Shown here: piece after piece, positions 42,405 through 50,279 of the stretch
Layout of the letters: every line of letters begins with the position of its first letter
How positions within the stretch are numbered: position 1 is the first letter of the stretch
DNA from: Microbacterium sp. AG238
GTDB taxonomy: Bacteria > Actinomycetota > Actinomycetes > Actinomycetales > Microbacteriaceae
Assembly (NCBI RefSeq): GCF_003610405.1
Contig: NZ_RAQC01000001.1
Span: forward strand, 1,798,001-1,862,000
DNA length: 64,000 nucleotides
Direction of reading: 5' to 3'
Position numbers and translations under genes: made by a program
Notes under the pieces: model-generated
What the model was told of the DNA's origin: nothing
Database searches by the model: none
Seen by the model: only the letters and a program-made list of their open reading frames with translations

Positions 42405-43364
42405 ATGACACTGCAGAAATGGATCGTCCACCCCGACGAGACGCGGGTGATCGACATCGACGACATCCGCAAGCTCAAGGTGAGCATGGTCGGCGGGCAG
42501 ATCGACATCGTCGCCCGCGACGAACCCGGCGTCCGCATCGAGGTGCACGCCGTCACCGGCAAGGACCTGCGCATCGAGGCGACGGGCGACGTCGTCGAGA
42601 TCGACCACCCGCAGCTGCGGTGGGACAACTTCACGCAGGTGTTCCGCAACTTCGGATCGTCCGGGCCGAAGGCCGAGATCAGCGTCGCCGTCCCCCGCGG
42701 CACCGACCTCACGCTCGGCGTCGTCAGTGCGAGCGCGCTCGTTTCCGGGCTCGAGGCCGACGCCCGCCTCAACACCGTCTCCGGCGACATCATCGTCGAC
42801 GGCATCACCGGCGACGTGAACGCCAACGCGGTCTCGGGCGACGTGCAGATCCGCGAGCTGACCGGAGCACTGACCGCGAAATCGGTGTCGGGCGATGTCG
42901 CAGCGATCGGCGCCCTTCGGGCCGCGGACATCGACACCGTGTCCGGCGCCATGCTCGTCGACTCATCGGGACCGATCCAGTCGATCACGCTTCACACCGT
43001 CGGCGGCGACGCGACCGTGCGCCTCGACGAGAGCCTGCCCGCGAACTACCAGGTGCGGAGCGTCAGCGGGCGCGTGCTCATCGACGGTGTCGTGCGCTCG
43101 GGCCAGGGCGCCGGTCCGCTCACGAGCTTCACCGGTTCGACCGGCGAGCTCAGCGGTTCGTTCGTCGATGTCCGGACCAACTCGGTCTCCGGCGACCTGA
43201 CGGTCCTGCGTCGGTCCGCCGCCGCGCCCGCCGATGTCACCTCCACGACCGCACCGGCGGTTTCGGGCGAAACGGATACCGCGACGCCGGCAGACTCCGC
43301 GCCGCCGACGGCCGTCGCCGCCCCGGTGACCGAAGACGACGTGCAGCGCCACGAGGAGCACTGA
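42405..43364 (+). CDS. DUF4097 beta-helix protein
   Basis: A 319-residue protein made mostly of short repeats with V-S-G-D (NTVSGDIIVDGITGDVNANA, AVSGDVQIRELTG, SVSGDVAAI, RSVSGRVLIDG), the hallmark of DUF4097 right-handed beta-helix proteins. The N-terminus (MTLQKWIVHPDETRVIDID) has no signal peptide, so it is probably cytoplasmic. The C-terminus is an Ala/Thr/Pro tail. DUF4097 proteins are often next to PadR or sigma-factor genes and respond to envelope stress, but their activity is unknown. PadR follows two bases on. Confidence 0.82.
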   Translation: MTLQKWIVHPDETRVIDIDDIRKLKVSMVGGQIDIVARDEPGVRIEVHAVTGKDLRIEATGDVVEIDHPQLRWDNFTQVFRNFGSSGPKAEISVAVPRGTDLTLGVVSASALVSGLEADARLNTVSGDIIVDGITGDVNANAVSGDVQIRELTGALTAKSVSGDVAAIGALRAADIDTVSGAMLVDSSGPIQSITLHTVGGDATVRLDESLPANYQVRSVSGRVLIDGVVRSGQGAGPLTSFTGSTGELSGSFVDVRTNSVSGDLTVLRRSAAAPADVTSTTAPAVSGETDTATPADSAPPTAVAAPVTEDDVQRHEEH

Positions 43365-43366
43365 CC

Positions 43367-43975
43367 ATGCCGCCCGTCTTCTCCCACGGCGACCTGCGCC
43401 TCTACCTGCTGTCGCTGCTCGACGAGTCGCCGAGGCACGGCTACGACCTCATGCAGGCTCTCACCGAACGCACCGGCGGCACCTACTCTCCGAGTGCCGG
43501 CACGATCTACCCCCGCCTCGCGAAGCTCGAAGACGAGGGACTCGTGACCAAGACCGTCGACGGCCGCAAGACCGTCTACGAGATCACGGACGCCGGCCGC
43601 GACGAGCTCTCAGCCCGGCGGCACGATCTCGACGGCATCCAGGCAGGCCTGGCCGACAGCATCCGTCTCATCGCCGACGAAGTGCGCGGCAGCGTCCGCG
43701 CCGCCATGAAGAGCCTGCAAGCCGACCTCGCCGCCGCGGCGAACGTCGACCACGAGACGGCCACGCGTCCCTCGGCGCCCGAGAACCCGCGCGCCGAGGC
43801 CCGGGCCCAAGCGCAGCGCGCGGATGCCGCGATCGCCGAGTTCCGGGCGAACGTGAAAGCCGACCTGCGGTCGCACGTCGCGCGAGAGGGCGACGTCGCA
43901 GCATCCGTCGTCGACGATCTCATCGACACGCTGACCCGCGCTCGCACGGACCTGCTGCAGGCGCTGCGAGGTTGA
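43367..43975 (+). CDS. PadR-family transcriptional regulator
   Basis: A 202-residue PadR protein. The winged helix has LRLYLLSLLDESPRHGYDLM, SPSAGTIYPRLAKLEDEGLV and DGRKTVYEITDAGRDEL. The C-terminal half (residues about 90-200) is a coiled-coil-like dimer helix rich in Ala. GAGGAG precedes the ATG and the gene lies two bases after the DUF4097 stop. It should bind the two operators at 42323-42364 and repress its own operon. Confidence 0.9.
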   Translation: MPPVFSHGDLRLYLLSLLDESPRHGYDLMQALTERTGGTYSPSAGTIYPRLAKLEDEGLVTKTVDGRKTVYEITDAGRDELSARRHDLDGIQAGLADSIRLIADEVRGSVRAAMKSLQADLAAAANVDHETATRPSAPENPRAEARAQAQRADAAIAEFRANVKADLRSHVAREGDVAASVVDDLIDTLTRARTDLLQALRG

Positions 43976-44019
43976 CCCGCGCAGCGCCACCCCGCGACGA
44001 GGACCTCTGCCCGCCCGCC

Positions 44020-44550
44020 TCAGGGCTCGGGCCAGAGGTCTTCGTCGTCTGCGGCGGTCTGCCCCTGCGGCACCACGAGGATCGGGCGCTGCTGACGATG
44101 CGCGAGCCGCGCAGCCACCGATCCGGTGAAGAACTCACGGATCGACTCGCCGATGCCGCGGCGACGCGTGCCGACCACGAGCAGCTTCGCGTCGAGGCGG
44201 TCGGCGAGGTGCTTGATCGCGAGCGCCGGGTCGCCGACGAGCTGATGCACCGTCCACTCGACCGACGACGATGCCAGCGCTTCCGCCGCCGAGGCGCGGA
44301 TCTGCTCGAGCTGCGCCGCGCTGGAGACCACCCCGAGGTCGATGGGTGCGGTGTGGACGTAACCGTCGGGGTCTTCGTAGGTCACGAACCGCGTGACGTC
44401 GACGTGGACCACGATGAGTCCGACCCCGAGCATCGACGCGTATCGAGCGGCCTCGATGATGACGCGAGGCGACTGCCCGGGGATGACACCCACGATGACC
44501 GGCGTAGGCGGAAGGCGGCTCTCGTCGCCCGCGGAGTGCTGATCGGCCAT
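44020..44550 (-). CDS. Universal stress protein (UspA-type)
   Basis: A 176-residue single USP domain. It begins with PVIVGVIPGQSPRVIIEAA, and the ATP motif G-x2-G-x9-G-S/T is present as GTRRRGIGESIREFFTGSVA followed by QRPILVVP. Such cytoplasmic proteins accumulate in stress and bind ATP. The ATG at 44550 follows AGGGGG by five bases; the longer frame to 44577 lacks a start context. The gene is convergent with the PadR gene and divergent from the DUF3073 gene. Confidence 0.88.
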   Translation of the reverse strand: MADQHSAGDESRLPPTPVIVGVIPGQSPRVIIEAARYASMLGVGLIVVHVDVTRFVTYEDPDGYVHTAPIDLGVVSSAAQLEQIRASAAEALASSSVEWTVHQLVGDPALAIKHLADRLDAKLLVVGTRRRGIGESIREFFTGSVAARLAHRQQRPILVVPQGQTAADDEDLWPEP

Positions 44551-44698
44551 GGTCGCCCCCTGTCTGAGCGGCGGCACCGGCGATGGCGCGGGGCCCCCGT
44601 GTTAGTCTTAATGCTACTCTTCCCCGGCACATCGCCGGATCGTGAAATGCTCCGGGCACCGCTGAACAGCCCGTGACTCAGAAATGAGGGGGTCTCGC

Positions 44699-44875
44699 AT
44701 GGGGCGTGGCCGTCAAAAGGCGAAGCACACCAAGATCGCACGTGAGCTGAAGTACGACACCTACAATGTCAACTTCTCCTCGCTCGAGAAGGAGCTCGCT
44801 CATTCCGACGACGATCAGTACGTCGACAAGTGGGCTGACCAGTACTCCGACGAGTACGAGGACGAGAAGGCCTGA
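44699..44875 (+). CDS. DUF3073 family protein
   Basis: A 58-residue conserved actinobacterial protein: basic N-terminus (MGRGRQKAKHTKIARELKY) and acidic C-terminus (DDDQYVDKWADQYSDEYEDE). It is almost universal in actinobacteria and usually near purM/purF as here, but its role is unknown. GAGGGGG precedes the ATG. The region before it (44578-44698) holds an inverted repeat CGGCGATG/CATCGCCG and an AT-rich TTAGTCTTAATGCT promoter-like stretch. Confidence 0.9.
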   Translation: MGRGRQKAKHTKIARELKYDTYNVNFSSLEKELAHSDDDQYVDKWADQYSDEYEDEKA

Positions 44876-44884
44876 CCGGGCTCA

Positions 44885-46108
44885 TCACCATGCGCCGTGG
44901 CGCTGCTCCCACTCGTCCTCGATCGTGTGGGGACGTGTGACGACGATCCCCGCAGGGATCGCCGCGAGCATCAGCACACCGACCATGATGAGCGGGGCCG
45001 TCCAGTCGCCCGTCGCTTCGTGCAGCAGCGCGAACGAGATGGGGAACACGGCGGCCACGGCATAGCCGACGCTCTGGGCAAATCCGCTGAGGGCGACCGT
45101 GCCCTCGTGGGTCCTCGTCTTGCGCTGGATGAACACCAGCGCCGCCGGAAACAGCATCTGAGGCGTGCCCAGCAGCACGACCCACAGCACGACGGCTGAC
45201 CCCGGAGCGATGAGCAGTCCTGCGACGGCGACGAGCCCGGCCGACGCCGCGATCGCGTAGATCGCGCCGAGCCGCTGCCAGCGCGTGATGACCAGCGGCA
45301 CGAGGATCGACCACGGCAGCCCCATGGCGCCGAAGAGCGCGAGGAGCGACCCGGCGGCGGCGTGCGACACACCCGCGAGGTCGACGAGGATGATCGGCAG
45401 CCACGCGAACGACGCGTAGACGCTGGATGCCGACACCGCGAACGTGATCGCGATCGCCCACGCCATCGGCAGCCGCACCAGCCGGCCGAGCACGTTCGGA
45501 GACGGAGGGGGAGGCACCGCGGCATCCGCGGCCGCTGCGGCGATGCGCGACCGGCGGAGCGTCACGAGCCAGGGAACGACCGCCAGCACCGCGAAGACCG
45601 ACCACAGGCCGAGCGAGAACCGCCAACCCGCCGTGTCGGCGATCGGCACCGCGACGAGCGGGGGCACGAACGCGGCGACGGCGAGCATCGTCGAGTAGAC
45701 CGCCGTCATGGTCCCGACGCGGTCGGGGAAGTACGTCTTGATCAGCGGCGGCAGCACGACGTTCCCGGTGCTGATGGCGGCGAACAGGACGGTCGTGGCG
45801 ATCAACAGGGTGCCGGCATCCGGTGCCAGCGCACGGCCGAGGAGGGCCGCTGCGGCGACGACCATCGCCGCGACCGCGAGCCGCTGCAGGCCGAACCGAC
45901 GCTCGAGAATAGGGGTGACGACGCCGAACACCGCGAAGCACACCGGCGGCGCCGCCCCGATGAGCCCGGCCACCCACGACGGCACGCCGAGGTCCGCGTC
46001 GATCTCGGTGAGGATCGGCGACAGTGACGCGACGGCAGAGCGCAGCGAGAAGGCGACGAGGATGACGCCGAGGAAAGCGAGGACGCGTCCGCGCCAGAGT
46101 GACGTCAC
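44885..46108 (-). CDS. MFS transporter, CynX/NimT-like
   Basis: A 407-residue MFS protein with 12 expected helices. LVAFSLRSAVASLSPILTEI and RFGLQRLAVAAMVV, GNVVLPPLIKTYFPDRVGTM and AVYSTMLAVAAFVPPLVAVP are typical of the CynX/YeaN subfamily (cyanate, 2-nitroimidazole and related small compounds). Its ATG overlaps the stop of purF, so it is the last gene of the purM-purF-MFS operon. A role in nucleobase or purine-intermediate export is only a guess from context. Confidence 0.85.
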   Translation of the reverse strand: MTSLWRGRVLAFLGVILVAFSLRSAVASLSPILTEIDADLGVPSWVAGLIGAAPPVCFAVFGVVTPILERRFGLQRLAVAAMVVAAAALLGRALAPDAGTLLIATTVLFAAISTGNVVLPPLIKTYFPDRVGTMTAVYSTMLAVAAFVPPLVAVPIADTAGWRFSLGLWSVFAVLAVVPWLVTLRRSRIAAAAADAAVPPPPSPNVLGRLVRLPMAWAIAITFAVSASSVYASFAWLPIILVDLAGVSHAAAGSLLALFGAMGLPWSILVPLVITRWQRLGAIYAIAASAGLVAVAGLLIAPGSAVVLWVVLLGTPQMLFPAALVFIQRKTRTHEGTVALSGFAQSVGYAVAAVFPISFALLHEATGDWTAPLIMVGVLMLAAIPAGIVVTRPHTIEDEWEQRHGAW

Positions 46109-47565
46109 GACTGCTGGGTGCCCTCGACCCAGTTCAGATACTCGTCGCTCACGGTTCCGGTGACGTAGCGGCCGTCGAAGCAGCTCATGTCGAGGTCGAC
46201 GATCTCCGTGCCCTCGACGATCGCTGCCTTGAGGTCGTCGATCTCCTGGTACACGAGGTAATCGCAGCCGAGTTCCTCGGCGATCTCGGGGATCGTCCGG
46301 TCGTGCGCGATCAGCTCATGACGCGAGGGCATGTTGATGCCGTACACGTGCGGGTAGCGCACCGGCGGCGCGGCCGACGCGAACGTCACGCTCTTGGCCC
46401 CGGCATCCCGAGCCATCTGGATGATCTCCTTCGACGTCGTGCCACGCACGATCGAGTCGTCGATGAGGAGCACGTTCTTGCCCTTGAACTCGCTCGACAT
46501 CGCGTTGAGCTTCTGGCGCACGCTCTTCTTGCGCACAGCCTGGCCGGGCATGATGAACGTGCGGCCGACGTAGCGGTTCTTGTAGAAGCCCTCGCGGTAC
46601 TCGATGCCGAGCTTGCGCGCGACCTGCATGGCCGCCGGACGCGACGAGTCGGGGATCGGCATCACGACGTCGATCGCACCCTGGGGCGTGTACTTGGCGA
46701 TCGTGTCGGCGAGACGCTCACCCATGCGCAGGCGAGCCTCGTACACCGAGATGCCGTTCATGATCGAGTCGGGACGAGCGAGGTACACGTACTCGAACGA
46801 GCACGGCGCGAGCTGCGTCTGCTGCGCGCACTGGCGCGTGTGCAGGGTGCCGTCGGCGTCGATGAAGACGGCTTCGCCGGGCTCGACGTCGCGCACGACC
46901 TCGAAGCCGCCGTTCTCGAGCACGAGCGACTCGGAGGCGACCGTCCACTCGTCGCGGCCGTTCTCAGCCCGGCGCGTACCGAGGATGAGGGGACGGATGC
47001 CGAACGGGTCGCGGAAAGCGAGCAGGCCGTGACCGGCGATCAGCGCGATGGCGGCGTACGAGCCCTCGACGCGCTCGTGCACGCGCTCGACGGCCTGGAA
47101 CACCTGATCGGGGTCGAGGTCGAGACCCGAGATCGTGGTCTGCAGCTCGTTGGCGAGCACGTTGACCAGCAGCTCGGTGTCGGAGCTGGTGTTGAGGTGG
47201 CGGCGGTCCTTGCTGAACAGCTCGTCGGTCAGCTCGCGGGTGTTCGTCAGGTTGCCGTTGTGCACGAGCACGATGCCATACGGTGCGTTGACGTAGAAGG
47301 GCTGAGCCTCTTCTTCGCTCGACGCGGTGCCCTTCGTGGCGTAGCGCACGTGACCGAGCCCGATGTTGCCGAGCAGCGAACGCATGTCGCGCGTACGGAC
47401 CGCCTCGCGGACCTGGCCGTTGGCCTTGAAGATGTGGAAGACGCCGCTGTCCTCAGCGGTCGCGATTCCCGTCGAGTCCTGGCCGCGGTGCTGCAGCAGC
47501 AGGAGGGCGTCGTAGATCTCCTGGTTCGCCGGCGACTGCCCGACGATTCCGACGATTCCGCACAT
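46105..47565 (-). CDS. purF: Amidophosphoribosyltransferase
   Basis: A 486-residue PurF. The N-terminal glutaminase starts with Met-Cys (nucleophile Cys2, MCGIVGIVG; no propeptide), with LQHRGQDSTGIA and GHVRYATKG. The PRTase domain has NVLLIDDSIVRGTTSKEI, the PRPP-binding loop. It makes 5-phosphoribosylamine from PRPP and glutamine, the first step of purine synthesis. It starts six bases after the purM stop and overlaps the MFS gene. Confidence 0.97.
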   Translation of the reverse strand: MCGIVGIVGQSPANQEIYDALLLLQHRGQDSTGIATAEDSGVFHIFKANGQVREAVRTRDMRSLLGNIGLGHVRYATKGTASSEEEAQPFYVNAPYGIVLVHNGNLTNTRELTDELFSKDRRHLNTSSDTELLVNVLANELQTTISGLDLDPDQVFQAVERVHERVEGSYAAIALIAGHGLLAFRDPFGIRPLILGTRRAENGRDEWTVASESLVLENGGFEVVRDVEPGEAVFIDADGTLHTRQCAQQTQLAPCSFEYVYLARPDSIMNGISVYEARLRMGERLADTIAKYTPQGAIDVVMPIPDSSRPAAMQVARKLGIEYREGFYKNRYVGRTFIMPGQAVRKKSVRQKLNAMSSEFKGKNVLLIDDSIVRGTTSKEIIQMARDAGAKSVTFASAAPPVRYPHVYGINMPSRHELIAHDRTIPEIAEELGCDYLVYQEIDDLKAAIVEGTEIVDLDMSCFDGRYVTGTVSDEYLNWVEGTQQS

Positions 47566-47571
47566 AGGGGG

Positions 47572-48690
47572 TCAGTTCGCTCCTGATTCGCGGTAACCGC
47601 CGACGAGACGCACGGCTCCGCCGTCGACGCCCTTGGCGCCCTGTTCGTAATCGCCCGCCGGTCGTGGACCGGTCGAGACGACACCGACCTGCCAGCTGTC
47701 GATGCCGTCCGCGCGAAGCGCCGCGATGGCGGCATCCGCTGCGGCCGGCGACACGACGGCGAAGAAGCCGATGCCGAGGTTCCAGGTGCCCTCGGTGCGC
47801 TCGATCTCGAGACCGCCGAGGTCGGCGAGCACACGGAAGACCGGAGAAGGCGACCAGGTGGCGCGATCGACGTCGACCCAGGTGTCCTTCGGCAGGACGC
47901 GCGCGAGGTTCGCCGCGATGCCACCGCCTGTGACGTGGCTGAGGGAGTGGATGCCGTCGCCGAGCTCGGCGATCAGGCGCAGCAGCGGCGATGTGTACAG
48001 GCGCGTGGGCTCGAGCAGCTGCTCGCCCCACGTGCGGCCGAAGTCGGCGGCCTGGTCGCCGTAGCCGATCCCCGCGCCCGTGATGATGTGGCGGATGAGC
48101 GAGTAACCGTTGGAATGCGGACCGCTCGAGGCGAGCGCGAGCACGACGTCGCCGTCCCGGACCCGGTCGGCGCCCAGCACCTGCGCCGACTCGACGACAC
48201 CGGTCGCGGCACCCGCGACGTCGTAGTCGTTCACGCCCAGCAGGCCGGGGTGCTCGGCCGTCTCACCGCCGACCAGGGCCGTGCCGGTGGCCGAGCAGCC
48301 GTCGGCGATGCCGCGCACGATGTCGGCGATGCGCTCGGGCACGACCTTGCCGCATGCGATGTAGTCGGTCATGAAGAGCGGCTTCGCACCGACCACGACG
48401 ATGTCGTCGACGACCATGCCGACCAGGTCCTGCCCGATCGTGTCGTGCTTGTCGATGGCCTGCGCTATCGCGACCTTCGTGCCGACGCCGTCGGTCGAGG
48501 TCGCCAGCAGCGGCTTCGTGTAGCCGAGCAGCGCGCTCGCATCGAAGAGGCCGGCGAAGCCGCCGACACCCCCGAGGACTTCGTCGCCGTGGGTTCGCCG
48601 GACCGCCGACTTCATCAGTTCGACGGCGAGGTCTCCCGCCGCGGTGTCGACGCCGGCTTGGGTATAGGGATCAGTGGGACTCGAGGCCAC
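47572..48690 (-). CDS. purM: Phosphoribosylformylglycinamidine cyclo-ligase
   Basis: A 372-residue PurM (AIR synthetase). It has YTQAGVDTAAGD, LLATSTDGVGTKVAIA, GQDLVGMVVDDIVVVGAKPLF, GGETAEHPG and LALASSGPHSNGYSLI, complete for the family. It closes the imidazole ring (FGAM to AIR, ATP-dependent). GTG at 48690 gives a normal length; the long upstream open frame lies in GC-rich repeats. It heads the purM-purF-MFS operon and is preceded by the repeat-rich gap. The C-terminus (RPAGDYEQGAKGVDGGAVRL) is usual in actinobacteria. Confidence 0.96.
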   Translation of the reverse strand: MASSPTDPYTQAGVDTAAGDLAVELMKSAVRRTHGDEVLGGVGGFAGLFDASALLGYTKPLLATSTDGVGTKVAIAQAIDKHDTIGQDLVGMVVDDIVVVGAKPLFMTDYIACGKVVPERIADIVRGIADGCSATGTALVGGETAEHPGLLGVNDYDVAGAATGVVESAQVLGADRVRDGDVVLALASSGPHSNGYSLIRHIITGAGIGYGDQAADFGRTWGEQLLEPTRLYTSPLLRLIAELGDGIHSLSHVTGGGIAANLARVLPKDTWVDVDRATWSPSPVFRVLADLGGLEIERTEGTWNLGIGFFAVVSPAAADAAIAALRADGIDSWQVGVVSTGPRPAGDYEQGAKGVDGGAVRLVGGYRESGAN

Positions 48691-48874
48691 GGCATCCAGA
48701 GTACCGGCCCGCGGAGCGCCCGAGCGCCGGGCGTGTCTCGCGAGGCCCGAATCAGCCGGTACGCGGTCGCGGCGGGCGGGCCGCGCGGTGGGGCCGAGCG
48801 GGGCGCGGGGCGGGTGGGGCGGGGTGGGGCGGACGGGACGCGCGGTGGGGCGGGGGCGGGGGAGCCCGCGGACC

Positions 48875-48949
48875 GTGCCGTAAACAGGCTCAGCTGGATC
48901 AACGGTCGCCAGCAAGGCGCGGCGACACAGCCCAGCCTGTTCGCGGAAC
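48875..48949. repeat. Palindromic repeat, family C copy 1
   Basis: The left arm (48875-48890) and right arm (48934-48949) pair at 13 of 16 positions. Inside, GGTCGCC pairs with GGCGAC. It is the most diverged of the three copies. Confidence 0.75.
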
Positions 48950-49030
48950 AGCAAGCGGGGCGGACCAGGGCTTATACCGAACCACACGCCAGCGGCCCAC
49001 CGACGCCTCTCCCCCGCCGCCCGTCCCGCG

Positions 49031-49070
49031 TCCAGGCGTGCCCAGGCGTGCCGAGGCGTGCCGAGGCGTG
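49031..49070 (+). repeat. Four 10-bp tandem repeats
   Basis: Four units of the form CC(C/G)AGGCGTG in a row, running into the left arm of the family C copy 2. Confidence 0.8.
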
Positions 49071-49142
49071 CCGCAAACAGGCTCGGCCGCGCCGAACCGC
49101 CAGTCGCGGTCGTCCCTCCTCCGCCCAGCCTGTTCGCGGCAC
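49068..49142. repeat. Palindromic repeat, family C copy 2
   Basis: GTGCCGCAAACAGGCT (49068-49083) pairs with AGCCTGTTCGCGGCAC (49127-49142) at 15 of 16 positions. An inner helix CGAACCGC/GCGGTCG has a one-base bulge. The copy starts about 190 bp after copy 1. Confidence 0.85.
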
Positions 49143-49254
49143 AAGAGCGCTCCTACCGGTGGGGCTCGGGTCGGCGGATCGGCGGGTCGGCGGGTGGGCG
49201 CGCTGATCGGGGCGGTCAGCCGCGACGGTCGGGATCCGCGGGAAGCTCGAGCGC

Positions 49255-49329
49255 GTGCCGCAAACAGGCTCAGCCGCGTCGAACCCCACCTGGAGGGCGG
49301 GGTCGCACCGCCCAGCCTGTTCGCGGCAC
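49255..49329. repeat. Palindromic repeat, family C copy 3
   Basis: Outer arms at 49255-49270 and 49314-49329 are identical to those of copy 2. The inner helix is CGAACCCC/GGGGTCG: both sides changed compared with copy 2 while pairing is kept. It lies 60 bases after the nagB stop on the minus strand. Confidence 0.85.
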
Positions 49330-49388
49330 AAAAGCCGGGCTTATCGATCGGTGCGCGCCGCGGGGCGCGGGTCGACAGAGACCCCGGG

Positions 49389-50174
49389 TCAGAAGCCCTG
49401 CCAGGCGGGCTTGTTCGCCCACGCGTGGCGGTAGTACCGCGTCTGGGCGAGCGCGCTCGCGGCGGCCTCGTCGACGACGACCGTGACATGCGGATGCAGC
49501 TGCACGGCCGACCCCGGTGCCGAGGTGCTGACCGGGCCTTCGACGGCCGCGGCGACGGCATCCGCCTTGGCTTCGCCGAAGGCCAGCAGCACGAGGTGGC
49601 GGGCGCGCAGGATGGTGCCGATGCCCTGGGTGATGCAGTGCATCGGGACGTCATCGGGCGAGTCGAAGAAGCGGGCGTTGTCGGCCCGCGTCTCCTCCGT
49701 GAGCGTCTTGACGCGCGTCAGCGAGGCGAGCGAGCTGCCCGGCTCGTTGAACCCGATGTGCCCGGTGCGGCCGATGCCGAGGATCTGCAGATCGACCCCG
49801 CCCGCCGCGCGGATCGCGGCCTCGTACTGCTCACCGGCCGTCTCGATGCCGTCGAGGTCGCCGTGCGGCACCTCGATGCGCGCCGGGTCGAAGCCGACCG
49901 GCTCGACGACCTCGCGCTCGATGACGCTTCGGTAGCTCTCCGGGTGACCGGCGGGCAGTCCGACGTACTCGTCGAGGGCGAATCCGCGCACGCTCGACAC
50001 GTCGATGTTCTCACCGCGGACGCGTCCGGCGAGATGCTTGTAGACCGCGAGCGGGGTTGACCCGGTCGCCAGCCCGAGCACGGCGTCGGGACGGTGACGG
50101 ATGAGGTCCACGATCGCGTCACCGACGAGTCGGCCCGCCTCCTGCTCGCTCGGGACGATGACGACTTCGGCCAT
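49389..50174 (-). CDS. nagB: Glucosamine-6-phosphate deaminase
   Basis: A 261-residue NagB. It has LGLATGSTPLAVYKHL (phosphate loop), ALDEYVGL (catalytic Asp), GRTGHIGFNEPGSSLASLTR (His-Glu of the ring-opening and catalytic motif) and a standard C-terminus. It converts glucosamine 6-phosphate to fructose 6-phosphate and ammonia. The gene lies next to a ROK regulator and a GlcNAc-type PTS; no nagA is in the window. Four 18-bp repeats stand just upstream of its ribosome site (AAGGAAGAG). Confidence 0.95.
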   Translation of the reverse strand: MAEVVIVPSEQEAGRLVGDAIVDLIRHRPDAVLGLATGSTPLAVYKHLAGRVRGENIDVSSVRGFALDEYVGLPAGHPESYRSVIEREVVEPVGFDPARIEVPHGDLDGIETAGEQYEAAIRAAGGVDLQILGIGRTGHIGFNEPGSSLASLTRVKTLTEETRADNARFFDSPDDVPMHCITQGIGTILRARHLVLLAFGEAKADAVAAAVEGPVSTSAPGSAVQLHPHVTVVVDEAAASALAQTRYYRHAWANKPAWQGF

Positions 50175-50185
50175 GGCTCTTCCTT

Positions 50186-50257
50186 CTTTCGAGTGCGGTC
50201 TGGCTTTCGAGTGCGGTCTGGCTTTCGAGTGCGGTCTGGCTTTCGAGTGTGGTCTGG
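50186..50257 (-). repeat. Four perfect 18-bp tandem repeats upstream of nagB
   Basis: Units at 50186-50203, 50204-50221, 50222-50239 and 50240-50257 read CTTTCGAGTGCGGTCTGG on the plus strand; the last has one change (C to T). They fill the space from 12 to 83 bases upstream of the nagB start and end 22 bases short of the ROK gene. They may be regulator sites or a variable-number repeat. Confidence 0.9.
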
Positions 50258-50279
50258 ACGACGGATGACGCGGCGTGGA

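Larger units (their letters stand above)
48691..49388. other. 698-bp gap: G-rich tract and palindromic repeats
   Basis: No plausible gene. From 48788 to 48862 the plus strand is very G-rich with six runs of 3-4 G separated by 1-3 bases at 48800-48829. Three copies of the family C palindrome follow (annotated separately) and a 10-bp tandem repeat (49031-49070). The gap lies between the nagB stop and the purM start, both on the minus strand, so it must contain the purM promoter, which I could not locate. Confidence 0.6.

Noticed and set aside
48691..49388. CRISPR array
   Set aside because: There are only three long palindromes with unlike insides, no short direct repeats with uniform spacers, and no cas genes.
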